Positions 26,817 to 36,757 of a DNA stretch of 64,000 nucleotides are shown here, one piece after another. This DNA comes from an uncultured bacterium (GTDB lineage: Bacteria; Bacteroidota; Bacteroidia; Bacteroidales; Rikenellaceae): NCBI GenBank assembly GCA_905214725.1, contig CAJMNH010000005.1:124001-188000 (forward strand). Reading direction: 5' to 3'. The notes under the pieces are model-generated. The model was not told the DNA's origin. It searched no databases and worked only from the letters and a program-made list of their open reading frames with translations. Position numbers and translations under genes: made by a program. Every line of letters starts with the position of its first letter. Within the stretch, counting starts at the first letter, position 1.

Positions 26817-28475
26817 ATGAAACTGCTGCCCCTCCTCCTGTCCCTTTCGCTTATCAGCATCGGTACGAGTTGCACCGCGCGCATCGACCGCCACGAAAAG
26901 GCGCTCGAAGAGCTCGACCGTATCATCGAACAACGTCCCGCGTACAGCCGAATGAAGAGCCTCCGCGTCGAAGAACGGCTCAAGGAACTCGACGCAACGA
27001 AAGATCCGCGCAGGCGGATTGCGATTCTGGAAGCCGTCTACAAGGAGTACTATAACTACGATATCGACTCGGCCTACAACTACGCCCGCCGGATGCTCTC
27101 CCAAGCCGAACGCTACGGAGACCGGTCGCTCGTCAACGGCGCACGCATACACCTCGCAAGGACGGTTCTCGACGGCGGCATGTACGGCGAAGCGAAACGC
27201 ATTCTGCAACAGGTCGATACGACCTGTCTGTCACGGGAAACGAGGAGCGAATACTACAATACGTACCGGTCGTACCTATCCAAACTTTTGTCCGGCGCCG
27301 ATCCGGCGCTCAAAGCCCGTTACCGGGATACGATGCGACTGTACAACGTATTACGCATCCATAACATGCCGGAAGAGTCCATTCCGCGTAAAGATCTCAT
27401 CGCCCAGATGTACAGCGACGCCGGACATCCCGAGAAGGCGCTGGGGCTGTTGCTGCCCGTCTATGAAGCCGGCATCGAGGACACGCATTTGCGGGCGATG
27501 GTCGCTTACCGCCTGTCGCGCATCTACGAAAAACTGGGCGACGCCGACCGCCGCAAGGAGTACCTGATCCGCGCGACGGCGGACGATCTGCAAACCCCCG
27601 TGCGGGAGGGCATGGCGCTTTACACCCTCGCCGGTCTGCTGCTCGAAGAGGGCGACGTGGCCCGCGCCAACCGCTACATCAACCGCTCGATGGAGGATGC
27701 CCTCTACTGCAATTTCCGTTCGCGGATGCGGCAGTCGTCGGAAATGGTTCAGCACATCGGCAGCGCCTACATCGACTCCCTCGAAGCCAAACGGCGCGCG
27801 ATGAGCTATGTCACGATCGCCGTAAGCATCTTGGTAATCGTCCTGCTGGGCAGCTGTTTCACGATCCTCGTCTACTACCGAAAGATCAGGCAGATCAGCG
27901 CCAGCCGTCTCGAAATGAACCGCCAGCTCCAACAACTCAACCGCGATGTGGAAGGACAGAACCAGCGCATCCGAAGCATCAACGGCGAGCTGAGCGACGC
28001 CAACAACATCAAGGACGAATACGTCGGGCACTACCTCTCCCTCTGTTCGCGCTACATCCTAAAAATCAACGATTACCGCAAACAGCTGCTGAAACTCTAC
28101 AAGGACGAGAACGGCGAGGCCCTGCTTCGGGAACTGCGAACCAAGAATCCTTCCGACGCCGAATTCAAGGAGTTTCTGGCACTCTTCGACGAAACCTTCC
28201 TCCATCTCTTCCCCGACTTCGTGGCGCACGTCAACGAACGGATGGTCGAAGAGGCCCGTTTCGAACAACGGCAACCGCAGACGCTCAACACCGAACTGCG
28301 CATTCTGGCGCTCATCCGGCTGGGCGTGACCCATAGCACCAAGATCGCCGCGATCCTCAACTGCTCGGTCGCAACGATCCACACCTATCGGACACGGCTT
28401 CGCAACGCCGCGTCGGGCGACCGCGACGCCTTCGACAACGAAATCCGCCGCATCGACATTCCCTGTGCGGAATAG
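26817..28475 (+). CDS. DUF6377 membrane-spanning transcriptional regulator, paralogue 1
   Basis: 552 residues from the ATG at 26817 (open frame begins at 26748). N-terminal signal or anchor with Cys19, then a helical, TPR-like periplasmic part (about 20-310: ALEELDRIIEQ, KALGLLLPVYEAGIED, GDADRRKEYL), one membrane segment (TIAVSILVIVLLGSCFTILVYY, about 332-353), a coiled coil (LEMNRQLQQLNRDVEGQNQRI) and a cytoplasmic C-terminus with LuxR-like helix-turn-helix (ELRILALIRLGVTHSTKIAAILNCSVATIHTYRTRLR). This layout fits a one-component sensor that reads a periplasmic signal and binds DNA. It follows SusCD locus 2 and precedes locus 3; which it controls is not shown by sequence. Confidence 0.85.
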   Translation: MKLLPLLLSLSLISIGTSCTARIDRHEKALEELDRIIEQRPAYSRMKSLRVEERLKELDATKDPRRRIAILEAVYKEYYNYDIDSAYNYARRMLSQAERYGDRSLVNGARIHLARTVLDGGMYGEAKRILQQVDTTCLSRETRSEYYNTYRSYLSKLLSGADPALKARYRDTMRLYNVLRIHNMPEESIPRKDLIAQMYSDAGHPEKALGLLLPVYEAGIEDTHLRAMVAYRLSRIYEKLGDADRRKEYLIRATADDLQTPVREGMALYTLAGLLLEEGDVARANRYINRSMEDALYCNFRSRMRQSSEMVQHIGSAYIDSLEAKRRAMSYVTIAVSILVIVLLGSCFTILVYYRKIRQISASRLEMNRQLQQLNRDVEGQNQRIRSINGELSDANNIKDEYVGHYLSLCSRYILKINDYRKQLLKLYKDENGEALLRELRTKNPSDAEFKEFLALFDETFLHLFPDFVAHVNERMVEEARFEQRQPQTLNTELRILALIRLGVTHSTKIAAILNCSVATIHTYRTRLRNAASGDRDAFDNEIRRIDIPCAE

Positions 28476-28616
28476 GCGGAAGCGGCCTGATCCGATCGCC
28501 GGAAGGCGACGGGTTATCTTCCCGTAAGGTCGTTTCCGCAGGGAAGGTCGAATCCGCAAGGGAGACGACCGTGTCTTTTTTGCATCCGAAAAGTAAAATA
28601 TTTACAAAATATTAAG

Positions 28617-28660
28617 CAAAGCGATCCTCCCCGAGATGTCTCTCGGGGAGGATCGCTTTG
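28617..28660. terminator. Very strong 20-bp hairpin between regulator and locus 3
   Basis: Arms 28617-28636 and 28641-28660 are perfectly complementary (20 pairs, loop TGTC). It is 140 bases past the DUF6377 stop. The flanks are AT-rich, but no clean T tract follows on either strand, so it may be a bidirectional terminator or a processed RNA element. Confidence 0.6.
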
Positions 28661-28774
28661 TAAACTATAGATTTTTCGGCCAAAGTAAACAGCAACATAT
28701 TGCATATCAACGGACTATCTGAGAAACAGCACTATAATTACAATTTTATTACAATTTTGGATTGCAAATTCGGC

Positions 28775-28782
28775 TATCTTTG
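28775..28782 (+). promoter_or_regulatory. Possible -7 element for locus 3 operon
   Basis: TATCTTTG lies 52 bases before the start codon in an AT-rich stretch. No TTG occurs at the normal 19-20 base distance, so an activator may be needed. Confidence 0.4.
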
Positions 28783-28834
28783 TTTTGAAAAATTTTCCAA
28801 CCAAAGTCTAACTTAATATTAACCCCCAATTTCT

Positions 28835-31393
28835 ATGAAGCATCTTTTCAATTTAGTCAATTTAGGGTGTTTACTATGGATGGCGGGAGTTGCAACGTTC
28901 ACGGCTTGCACGGATGACGAAAATCTTCTGCTCGACGCCAAGCCTGCGTTCGATGTGACGCTCGACGGGAAATCCATACTGGACACCTCGGCTCCGCAAA
29001 CGGTCGAATTCGGCAAATCGATCCGGTTCGACATGGTCTGCGTCAATGTCGCCTATCTGGAAGCGATCTCGCCCGACGGCTGGGACTGCGCCCTGATCGT
29101 CAGCGACAACTACCTGACCGTGAACGCCCCGAGCTATGACGACCTCGAAGCCGAATCCTCCGGCGTCATCCTATTCAAGGCGTTCGACGCCACGGGCACC
29201 AGTCTGGAATACACGTTGCCCGTCGAAGCCTTCGAAAGCGACATGACCGTCACGATCGCGGAGGATATCTCCGAACAACAGATTTTCGGTATGGGGAAAT
29301 CGAAAACCTATACCTATGCATTAAGCGAAAGCGCTGAAAAACTGGGTCTCTCCATCCCCGAAGGATGGAACAGCGAAATCGGCGAGAGCACCTTCACCGT
29401 TACCGCTCCCGACCCCGCTGCCGAGGAGTTCGCAGCAGAGGGCTCGGTCATCGCCACAGCCGTCTCGCCGCGCGGTACGAAGGGCGAGGCCGTTCGCATC
29501 GACGTGGCCATTTCGCGCGCCGTACCTACGATGGTCTTCGAACACGACACCTACTCGTTCCATTACGGCGAGAAGATCGAAATTCCCTTCACCGCCGCCG
29601 AGGTGGCCTCCGCCACCCCTGAAAACATTCCGCAGGGCTGGACGGTCGCCGTCGATCTCGACGCATCGAAACTCGTCGTGACGGCTCCGGCCAAAGACGC
29701 CGGCGCAAGCCGCGGCACGATCGACATCCAACTCGCATCGAATGCCGAATTGCAGGACGTAAGCACCCTGACGCTGCGTCTCTACGGCGTGGGCTCCATC
29801 GACGACTTCAAGGCGCTCCGAAGCGCCCTCGACAGCGAAACCCCCGACCTTACGCCCTACCTGATCGACGGCGAAGTGACGCTCACGAACAACATCGACG
29901 TGACGAACAGCGACCTGATCTACTGCGAAGGTTCGGCGTCCGATCAGCCGATCGCGCAGGCGCAGGCCCTTCTGAAATCCTTCGCCGGCTACGGCTTCAA
30001 CGGGAACGGCTATGCGGTCAACCTGTCGATCAGCGTGAACTGCAAGAAATTCGCGCTCTTCTACAAGATCGGCTCGGTGAGCAGCACCACGATCGAAAAG
30101 GAGGACCCGATCACCAAAATTCACGATCTCACGCTCACGGGCAGCATCTACTCGAACTACACCACCACGGCCAAGAGTCAGGGAATGTTGCTCGCTGCGG
30201 TCGCCTGCTACAACAACGGCGCGGAGCTTTACAACCTCACCAGCGGCGTGACGATCACCCACGAACGTTCGGATTTCGGATCGGAGAACAACGACAAGCT
30301 CAAGCAGGGCATCATCGGCGGTCTGGTCGCCGAGGATCAGTTCGGCTCGCCGACCTACCGCAACTGCCGCGTCACGGGGAATATCTCGACCAAAGGCGGC
30401 GTACAGAATCTCGGCGGTCTGGTCGGATATATGATCGCCAACTCCAGCAACGATTACGGGACTTTCACCTATACCGACTGCGAGCATACGGGCGATATCA
30501 CCGTAACGCAATACACGGGGCTTCATTCGGACGGCTACATCGGCGGTATCATCGGCAGTTCGCGGGAACAGCAACCCGTACTGACCAACTGCGTCAACCG
30601 CGGCAATTTCACCATCGACTTGCAGAACGGCCCCGGCTCGGTACAAAGCTGCGGCGGCATCATCGGCAGCGGCTACGGCATCCTCACCTCGTGCCAGAAC
30701 TACGGCAACATCACTGCAATGGAAGCGGCGCTCAACGGCACGTCGATCGTCAATCGCCGCTACGGCGGTCTGATCGGCGGCCCGGGCAACGTATCGACCT
30801 CCGCACAAACCGACGCGCAGAACTACCGCCAAGAGTTGACCGACTGCACCAACTACGGCGACATCAAAGCGTCGAGTTCGATGCTCGGCGGTCTGATCGG
30901 GTTCAGCGAGAAAAACTGGAAGGAGACGGGCATTCTGCGCAACTGCGTGAACGAAGGCACGATCGAAAGTCTCGCGCCGGTGAACGATATGGGCGGTTTG
31001 CTCGGTCGTTCGTCGGGCGTCAACCTCTACGACTGCACCAACCGCGGAACCATCAAAGGCGCCTCGTCGCGCAGCGCAAGCGGTCTGATCGGCGTAATCA
31101 GTTGGAGCGACAAGAACAAAACGTACGAAATCGACGGCTGCGTGAGCGAAGGCGACATCCTGCTTTCGGGCAACGTGCCCGCCAACGCCGGTGCGACCGT
31201 ACAGGTTTCGGGACTGGTGGGCATCTATTTCACCACCTCGGTACCCTACCGCTTCACCAACTGCCGCGTCGCCTGCCGTATTCAGGCCGACAACGCCGCC
31301 GTCAACCTGCTCTGGGGCGGATACAACGGCGGCAAGGTCGACCTCTTCGAAGCCGACGAATACACGACAAACAATTCGGAAATTCTCGAATAA
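28835..31393 (+). CDS. GLUG-repeat surface lipoprotein, locus 3
   Basis: 852 residues, lipobox TFTAC with Cys25. Residues about 30-330 hold BACON or Ig-like beta repeats (VTIAEDISEQQIFGMGKSKTY, MVFEHDTYSFHYGEKIEIPFTAAEV). From about 430 to 850 it is a chain of GLUG-type units: GIIGGLVAEDQFG, NLGGLVGYMIA, YIGGIIGSSRE, SCGGIIGSGYG, RYGGLIGGPGN, MLGGLIGFSEK, DMGGLLGRSSG, SASGLIGVISW, each preceded by a Cys/Asn turn such as NCVNRG. These should form a right-handed beta solenoid. First gene of the locus 3 operon, ahead of SusC; likely a surface binding or adhesion protein. No catalytic residues are apparent. Confidence 0.83.
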   Translation: MKHLFNLVNLGCLLWMAGVATFTACTDDENLLLDAKPAFDVTLDGKSILDTSAPQTVEFGKSIRFDMVCVNVAYLEAISPDGWDCALIVSDNYLTVNAPSYDDLEAESSGVILFKAFDATGTSLEYTLPVEAFESDMTVTIAEDISEQQIFGMGKSKTYTYALSESAEKLGLSIPEGWNSEIGESTFTVTAPDPAAEEFAAEGSVIATAVSPRGTKGEAVRIDVAISRAVPTMVFEHDTYSFHYGEKIEIPFTAAEVASATPENIPQGWTVAVDLDASKLVVTAPAKDAGASRGTIDIQLASNAELQDVSTLTLRLYGVGSIDDFKALRSALDSETPDLTPYLIDGEVTLTNNIDVTNSDLIYCEGSASDQPIAQAQALLKSFAGYGFNGNGYAVNLSISVNCKKFALFYKIGSVSSTTIEKEDPITKIHDLTLTGSIYSNYTTTAKSQGMLLAAVACYNNGAELYNLTSGVTITHERSDFGSENNDKLKQGIIGGLVAEDQFGSPTYRNCRVTGNISTKGGVQNLGGLVGYMIANSSNDYGTFTYTDCEHTGDITVTQYTGLHSDGYIGGIIGSSREQQPVLTNCVNRGNFTIDLQNGPGSVQSCGGIIGSGYGILTSCQNYGNITAMEAALNGTSIVNRRYGGLIGGPGNVSTSAQTDAQNYRQELTDCTNYGDIKASSSMLGGLIGFSEKNWKETGILRNCVNEGTIESLAPVNDMGGLLGRSSGVNLYDCTNRGTIKGASSRSASGLIGVISWSDKNKTYEIDGCVSEGDILLSGNVPANAGATVQVSGLVGIYFTTSVPYRFTNCRVACRIQADNAAVNLLWGGYNGGKVDLFEADEYTTNNSEILE

Positions 31394-31469
31394 ACGCATT
31401 TCTCCGTTCGGGCGGCGCCTGACGCGTCGCCCGAAAACGGAAAGAAAAACCCAAACGAATCTTCACATC

Positions 31470-34400
31470 ATGAAAAAAAGCATATTTCTTTTGCTCGCAG
31501 GCATGCTCCTGACCGTGGGAGGGGGGGGGATTTTTTACACTCCCGGTTACGGTCTGATCCAGCAGGCACAGGCGCAATCCAATAAATTCACCGTCAACGG
31601 TTCGGTCAAGGACGACAAGGGCTCGCCGATCATCGGCGCCTCGATCATCATCAAGGGCACCAATACCGGCGTCACCTCGAATATGGAAGGTGACTTCACG
31701 CTGGACGCGCCCTACTCCGAAGCGACGATCATGGTCTCCTATCTGGGCTATGCGCCGCAGGAGATTCCCATCAACAACCGCACGCATATCGACGTCGTAC
31801 TGATCGAGGACGCCAAAGCGCTCGAAAACGTCGTTGTAGTCGGTTACACCACCCAGAAGAGAGCCACGATCACGGGTTCGGTCTCTACGATCACCACCCG
31901 CGAACTGGGGCAGTCGCCCACGGCCAACATCAACAATGCACTGGCCGGACGTCTGCCGGGCCTCGTCGTCACGCAATACGGCGGCGGCGAACCGGGATTC
32001 GACGTGGCGAGCGTCAACATCCGCGGCGTGGCGACTTACGGCGACGGAAAAGCGCCGATCGTCATCGTCGATGGGATCGAACGCGACATGAGCTATCTCT
32101 CGCCCGACGAAATCGAGACGTTCACCATCCTCAAAGACGCCTCAGCGACAGCTCCCTACGGCATTCGGGGCGCCAACGGCGTCATCATCATCACCACCAA
32201 ACGCGGCCGCGCGGGTGAAAAGCCCACCGTCGAATTCAAAGCCTCGGTCGGCGTCACCGAGCCCGCGAAGTTCCCCGAATATCTGGGATCGGCGGACTAT
32301 GCCGTCCTCTACAACGAAGCGCTCATCAACGACAGCCCGGGCGTCGACATCAGCAAGCTGGCCCTCTTCTCGGGCGACGCGATCGCCAACTACCGGCGGG
32401 CCAAGGGAGACAACTCCGACGGGCTGGGCTACAACTGGGATTATTTCGACTACATGTTCCAACCGGCCGTGACGCAGGATTATTCGCTGTCGGTGCGCGG
32501 CGGCACGGATCGCGTGCGCTATTACGTATTGGGCTCCTACTACAAGCAGGGAGACAACTACTCGATGCACGCTCCCGAGAAGACCAACGGGTTCTCGCGC
32601 TACAATTTCCGCACGAACATCGACGTCATGACCACCAAGCGATTCAAAATCTCGGTCGATCTGGGAGCCCGCGTACGCCGGACGATCTACCCCGGAGCCT
32701 CGGCCTCCTCGCTCATCGGACTGGCCAATACGCAACCCTCCTATCTGCCGATCTGGATCGACGATACGGGCATGGAGGAGAATGCCGAGGATTTCTACAA
32801 CAACGGCGGCAAACTGCTCTACTGCGACGACCAGATGTACCGCTACAACGTTCTGGGACAGTTGACCCACACCGGTTACACGATCCGCACCGACCGCGAC
32901 ATCAACGGATCGCTCCGGCTGGAACACGATCTGGACTTCATCACCAAAGGGCTGAAAATCGAGGGGCAGTTCTCCTACGACTCCTACGACGGCCACTATA
33001 AGAAGAACGTCGTCAACACCTTCTCGCAGGGCAACCTCACCTTCCCGGGTTACGCCACATGGAAGCTCAAAGACCAGAGCGTCGACGTGTGGAAGAATCA
33101 GGCGGGGTACTTCGCCCGCAACGGCGTCTTCGAAACGGCCAACGACCGTACCGTCGACGGCACTTACGACCGCTCGCTGGGGTATTACACCCCTTATTCC
33201 ACCATTCGTTTCCAAGGCAAACTGGACTACGCCCGCAAATTCGGCGACCACGACGTGACGGCCATGCTGCTCGGCTACCTGCAAAGCAGGGATTACGGCA
33301 ACGACGTCGAGTTCCGCTACTGCGGCATGTCGGCGCGCATGACCTACGGATTCCGCAACAAGTACCTGCTCGACCTGAACGTCGGTTACAACGGTTCGGA
33401 GGCCTTCGCCTCGGGCAAACGGTTCGGATTCTTCCCCGCGGCGTCGGTCGGCTGGGTGCTTTCCAACGAGAATTTCCTCAAATTCTCCAAAGCGGTCAAT
33501 TTCCTGAAAATCCGCGGTTCGGTCGGTCTGGCCGGTAATGACAACATCGGCGGCACGCGTTTCGCCTACATCCAGACTTACGACAAGAATACCGGCTACA
33601 CCACCTATTTCGGCGAAACACTGGTCGGATTCGGATCGAGTTACGACGAGGGCGCTTTCGCCAATACGAACCTCACATGGGAGAAGGCCATGAAATACAA
33701 CGTGGGTATCGACGCCAAGCTCTTCGCCAACCGCCTGTCGTTCACGGTCGATCTCTTCTACGAACACCGTTACGATATTCTGACCGACCTCTCGTCGGCG
33801 TCGCGCATGGGACTGCCGTCGATCGTAGGACAGAAAGCGACCTTCGTCAATTCGGGTATCGTCGACAACAAGGGCATCGAGATCGAATTGGGATGGAACG
33901 ACCATATCGGCAAGCATTTCACCTACTACGTCAAACCCAACTTCTCGTTCGCCCGCAACCGCATCAAATACTGCAATGAAATCTCCTACGTATCGCCCAA
34001 CGGCGTCGACTGCACATGGCGTTACGAAACGGGACACCGCGTAGGCGAACACTTCTGCTACGAATTCGATCATTTCGTGCGGGATCAGGCCGAAGCCGAC
34101 GCGCTCAACACCGCCAATTACCAAACCTTCGGCAAACTCGTACCGGGCGATGTGGTCTACAAGGACCTCAACGGCGACGGCATCATCGACAACTACGACC
34201 GACGGGCGATGGGCAATCCCCGCATCCCCGAAATCCAGTTCGGCCTGCCGATCGGTTTCCAGTACAAGAATTTCGATTTCAGCATGCTGTGGCAGGGTTC
34301 GGCGCTCTGCTCGGTGCAGCTCAACGGCGCTGCCGTGTGGGATTTTCCGGTCTACAACACCACGGCCATCGGCAAAGTGAAGAAGATGCACTTCAAACGC

Positions 34401-34724
34401 TGGACGGCCGATACGGCCGATACGGCCGAATACCCCGCCCTGCACTTGGGCGCGCACTCCAACAACAAGAACACCAATTCGGGGCTGTTCCTCTACAACG
34501 CCGCATACGTACGTCTCAAGAACATCGAGATCGGCTACTCGCTGCCCAAACGGTGGCTTTCGAAAGCCAACATCCAGAACGTGCGCATCTATGCACAAGG
34601 TCTCAATCTGCTGACCTTCGACGGACTGAGCGATGTGGACATCGACCCCGAAACCAAATCGGGCGACGGCAGTTGGTACCCCATCCAGCGCGTCTTCAAC
34701 TTCGGCATCACCATGACTTTCTAA
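31470..34724 (+). CDS. SusC/RagA TonB-linked outer-membrane transporter, locus 3
   Basis: 1,084 residues from the ATG at 31470; the open frame begins at 31191 but that part overlaps the preceding gene. Signal peptide with an unusual VGGGG insert encoded by a nine-G run, ending QAQAQS. Then CarboxypepD_reg (VNGSVKDDKGSPIIGASIIIKGT), TonB box ENVVVVGYTTQKRATITGSV, the plug (NINNALAGRLPGLVV, NIRGVATYGDGKAPIVIVDG) and the barrel, ending VFNFGITMTF. There is no STN domain. SusD follows 19 bases downstream. The ligand is unknown; the locus contains a phosphoesterase and no glycoside hydrolase. Confidence 0.96.
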   Translation: MKKSIFLLLAGMLLTVGGGGIFYTPGYGLIQQAQAQSNKFTVNGSVKDDKGSPIIGASIIIKGTNTGVTSNMEGDFTLDAPYSEATIMVSYLGYAPQEIPINNRTHIDVVLIEDAKALENVVVVGYTTQKRATITGSVSTITTRELGQSPTANINNALAGRLPGLVVTQYGGGEPGFDVASVNIRGVATYGDGKAPIVIVDGIERDMSYLSPDEIETFTILKDASATAPYGIRGANGVIIITTKRGRAGEKPTVEFKASVGVTEPAKFPEYLGSADYAVLYNEALINDSPGVDISKLALFSGDAIANYRRAKGDNSDGLGYNWDYFDYMFQPAVTQDYSLSVRGGTDRVRYYVLGSYYKQGDNYSMHAPEKTNGFSRYNFRTNIDVMTTKRFKISVDLGARVRRTIYPGASASSLIGLANTQPSYLPIWIDDTGMEENAEDFYNNGGKLLYCDDQMYRYNVLGQLTHTGYTIRTDRDINGSLRLEHDLDFITKGLKIEGQFSYDSYDGHYKKNVVNTFSQGNLTFPGYATWKLKDQSVDVWKNQAGYFARNGVFETANDRTVDGTYDRSLGYYTPYSTIRFQGKLDYARKFGDHDVTAMLLGYLQSRDYGNDVEFRYCGMSARMTYGFRNKYLLDLNVGYNGSEAFASGKRFGFFPAASVGWVLSNENFLKFSKAVNFLKIRGSVGLAGNDNIGGTRFAYIQTYDKNTGYTTYFGETLVGFGSSYDEGAFANTNLTWEKAMKYNVGIDAKLFANRLSFTVDLFYEHRYDILTDLSSASRMGLPSIVGQKATFVNSGIVDNKGIEIELGWNDHIGKHFTYYVKPNFSFARNRIKYCNEISYVSPNGVDCTWRYETGHRVGEHFCYEFDHFVRDQAEADALNTANYQTFGKLVPGDVVYKDLNGDGIIDNYDRRAMGNPRIPEIQFGLPIGFQYKNFDFSMLWQGSALCSVQLNGAAVWDFPVYNTTAIGKVKKMHFKRWTADTADTAEYPALHLGAHSNNKNTNSGLFLYNAAYVRLKNIEIGYSLPKRWLSKANIQNVRIYAQGLNLLTFDGLSDVDIDPETKSGDGSWYPIQRVFNFGITMTF
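31521..31529. repeat. Homopolymer G9 tract in SusC signal peptide, locus 3
   Basis: Nine G followed by A and six T, within the signal peptide codons (TVGGGGIFY). Nine bases keep SusC in frame; any single-base change would abolish the whole transporter. Confidence 0.9.
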
Positions 34725-34743
34725 CCTTTAGACCTGTACGAAT

Positions 34744-36735
34744 ATGAAACAACTCATTTATAAAACGCTTCTTCTCGTCGGCGCGCTGACGCTCTCGGTC
34801 GCCTGCGACGACTTCCTCGATAAGGAACCCACCGACGTCAAGACCGAAAAAGACATCTACTCCAGCTTCCAGCAGACCGAGCAGCAGATCAACCGGCTCT
34901 ATTTCTGGCTGCGGGCCGCCGACCGGCCGCTGGCCCAGATCGCCAATTACAGCGAGTCTCCCTGCTGCGACGAAGCAGAATGCACCTCCACCAGCGAGGC
35001 CAACAACCTCACCAACCGCTTCAACGAAGGCGACTGGGAACCCGGTTCGGATTTCTACACGAAGACCACCAGCACTTCGTCCGGCAATGCGACGCAATCG
35101 TGGTGGCCCGAGCTCTACAAACACATCCGCACGACCAACAAGATTCTGGAGTGCATCGACACCTACCATACGCCCGATTCGCCGAGCGAACCCGGTACGC
35201 TGATGAACCGCGTGGGCGAACTCTATTTCATCCGAGCCTATCTCCACTACGTGATCATCCGCAGTTACGGCGAATGCCCCTACATCGACCACTCCTTCGA
35301 GCAGGACGAGATTCCCGATACGTTCACGCGCGAAAACGTCCACGCCATCGTCGAGAAGATCTGCAACGACTGCGACGAGGCCTACGACCGCGTACCCGAT
35401 CAGAACCTGTCGCGCAAATTCGGCCGCGTCGACCGCGGCGCCTGCCTCGGTCTGAAAGCCATGGCGCGCTGGATCGCCGCTACGCCACTCTACAACGGTT
35501 CGACGCTTAAAAACGACACCCGCAACTTTGCGGCCGACTACAAAACCTATAAGGAGGAGCGTTGGACGGCAGCCAAAAAGGCCTGCGAGGACGTGATGAA
35601 CTTTACGGTCAACGGCGCACCCCGTTACAGCCTCTACGAGGGTTCGCCGCAGAACGTCTATGCCGACAAGCTGGGCGCCAACACCAACAATTCGATGGTT
35701 CCGAGCCGCCTGTGGGAGCTGTATATCTCCGACAATGCGACGCCGATGAAAACCGAATGGATCTGGTTCGTACTCAGAGACAAATCGGCCGGCTGGTGGG
35801 GCGACAACTATCCGCCTTCGTCGAGCGGCGGCGGCCGCGAAATGCCGACACAGGATCAGGTCGACGAATACGAGGTCATCGGCCCCGACGGTTACGGTTA
35901 TCCGATCTATGCGCTCAAAGAGAATCACCGCGCACTCTACAACGGACTTATCAGCGAAGCGGATCTGGCCAAGGCCTACGACGACGAGAATCCCTATGTC
36001 AACCGCGACCCGCGTTTCTACCGCGACGTCAGTTATCACGGCGCCACCTTCAAGAACATCGAGCTGAACACCGCTTCGGGCACCGACAGAATCAATGCGG
36101 CGAACTCCACCACCACGGGCTATTTCCTGCGCAAATTCACGGACGGAAGCCACAACAAATCCGCCGGTTCGGGCGCCGGTTACCTCAGCTGTCCGCCGCT
36201 GATCCGTCTGGCTACGATCCATCTGATCTGGGCCGAAGCCGTCACGCGCACCACGGGTCCCAATCAGGAGGTCTACGAGATCGTCAACGCCATCCGCAAG
36301 CGTTCGTTCATGGCTCCCATGCCGCCTGCAACGATCTCCAACCGCAACCTGATGCTCGACTACATCGCCCGTGAACGCCGTGTGGAACTCTATCACGAGA
36401 AGTGCCGCTTCTGGCAATGCCGTCTCTATCTCGAACCGACGAGCGAGACGGAACTGTCGCACGAAGAGCAGTGGAACGCTCTGCCCGGAACGACCAACGA
36501 CGAGAAAGCTCAGCAGTATTTCGACAAATACGGCGCCTATCCCAAGACGCAGCACCGCATCTGCGGCATGCGCCCCGTAGAAAACGCGAGCGGCAAGATC
36601 ACCGTCGGCGGCAAAAAGTACAAGATGCAGCGTTTCTGGGTCGAAGACCGCGTCTTCTCCGACAAGCACTACCTCTTCCCGATTCCGATCGACGAGTTGC
36701 AGAAAGCAAACATCCCGCAGAATCCCAGTTGGTAA
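34744..36735 (+). CDS. SusD/RagB family nutrient-binding lipoprotein, locus 3
   Basis: 663 residues, lipobox LSVAC with Cys21, then DDFLDKEPTDVKTEKDIY, the common SusD opening. The helical core has ELYKHIRTTNKILECID and VGELYFIRAYLHYVIIRSYGECPYID; the C-terminal part has LATIHLIWAEAVTRTTG and YIARERRVELYHEKCRFWQCRLY. Ends LQKANIPQNPSW. It is longer than the average SusD (about 500-600) because of inserts around residues 250-420. It pairs with the upstream SusC. Confidence 0.95.
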   Translation: MKQLIYKTLLLVGALTLSVACDDFLDKEPTDVKTEKDIYSSFQQTEQQINRLYFWLRAADRPLAQIANYSESPCCDEAECTSTSEANNLTNRFNEGDWEPGSDFYTKTTSTSSGNATQSWWPELYKHIRTTNKILECIDTYHTPDSPSEPGTLMNRVGELYFIRAYLHYVIIRSYGECPYIDHSFEQDEIPDTFTRENVHAIVEKICNDCDEAYDRVPDQNLSRKFGRVDRGACLGLKAMARWIAATPLYNGSTLKNDTRNFAADYKTYKEERWTAAKKACEDVMNFTVNGAPRYSLYEGSPQNVYADKLGANTNNSMVPSRLWELYISDNATPMKTEWIWFVLRDKSAGWWGDNYPPSSSGGGREMPTQDQVDEYEVIGPDGYGYPIYALKENHRALYNGLISEADLAKAYDDENPYVNRDPRFYRDVSYHGATFKNIELNTASGTDRINAANSTTTGYFLRKFTDGSHNKSAGSGAGYLSCPPLIRLATIHLIWAEAVTRTTGPNQEVYEIVNAIRKRSFMAPMPPATISNRNLMLDYIARERRVELYHEKCRFWQCRLYLEPTSETELSHEEQWNALPGTTNDEKAQQYFDKYGAYPKTQHRICGMRPVENASGKITVGGKKYKMQRFWVEDRVFSDKHYLFPIPIDELQKANIPQNPSW

Positions 36736-36757
36736 AAGTTAAATCGAGATCGACACC

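Noticed and set aside
28617..28660. Strong hairpin as part of a CRISPR or attachment site
   Set aside because: It occurs once in the window, with no repeat copies, spacers, integrase or tRNA nearby.
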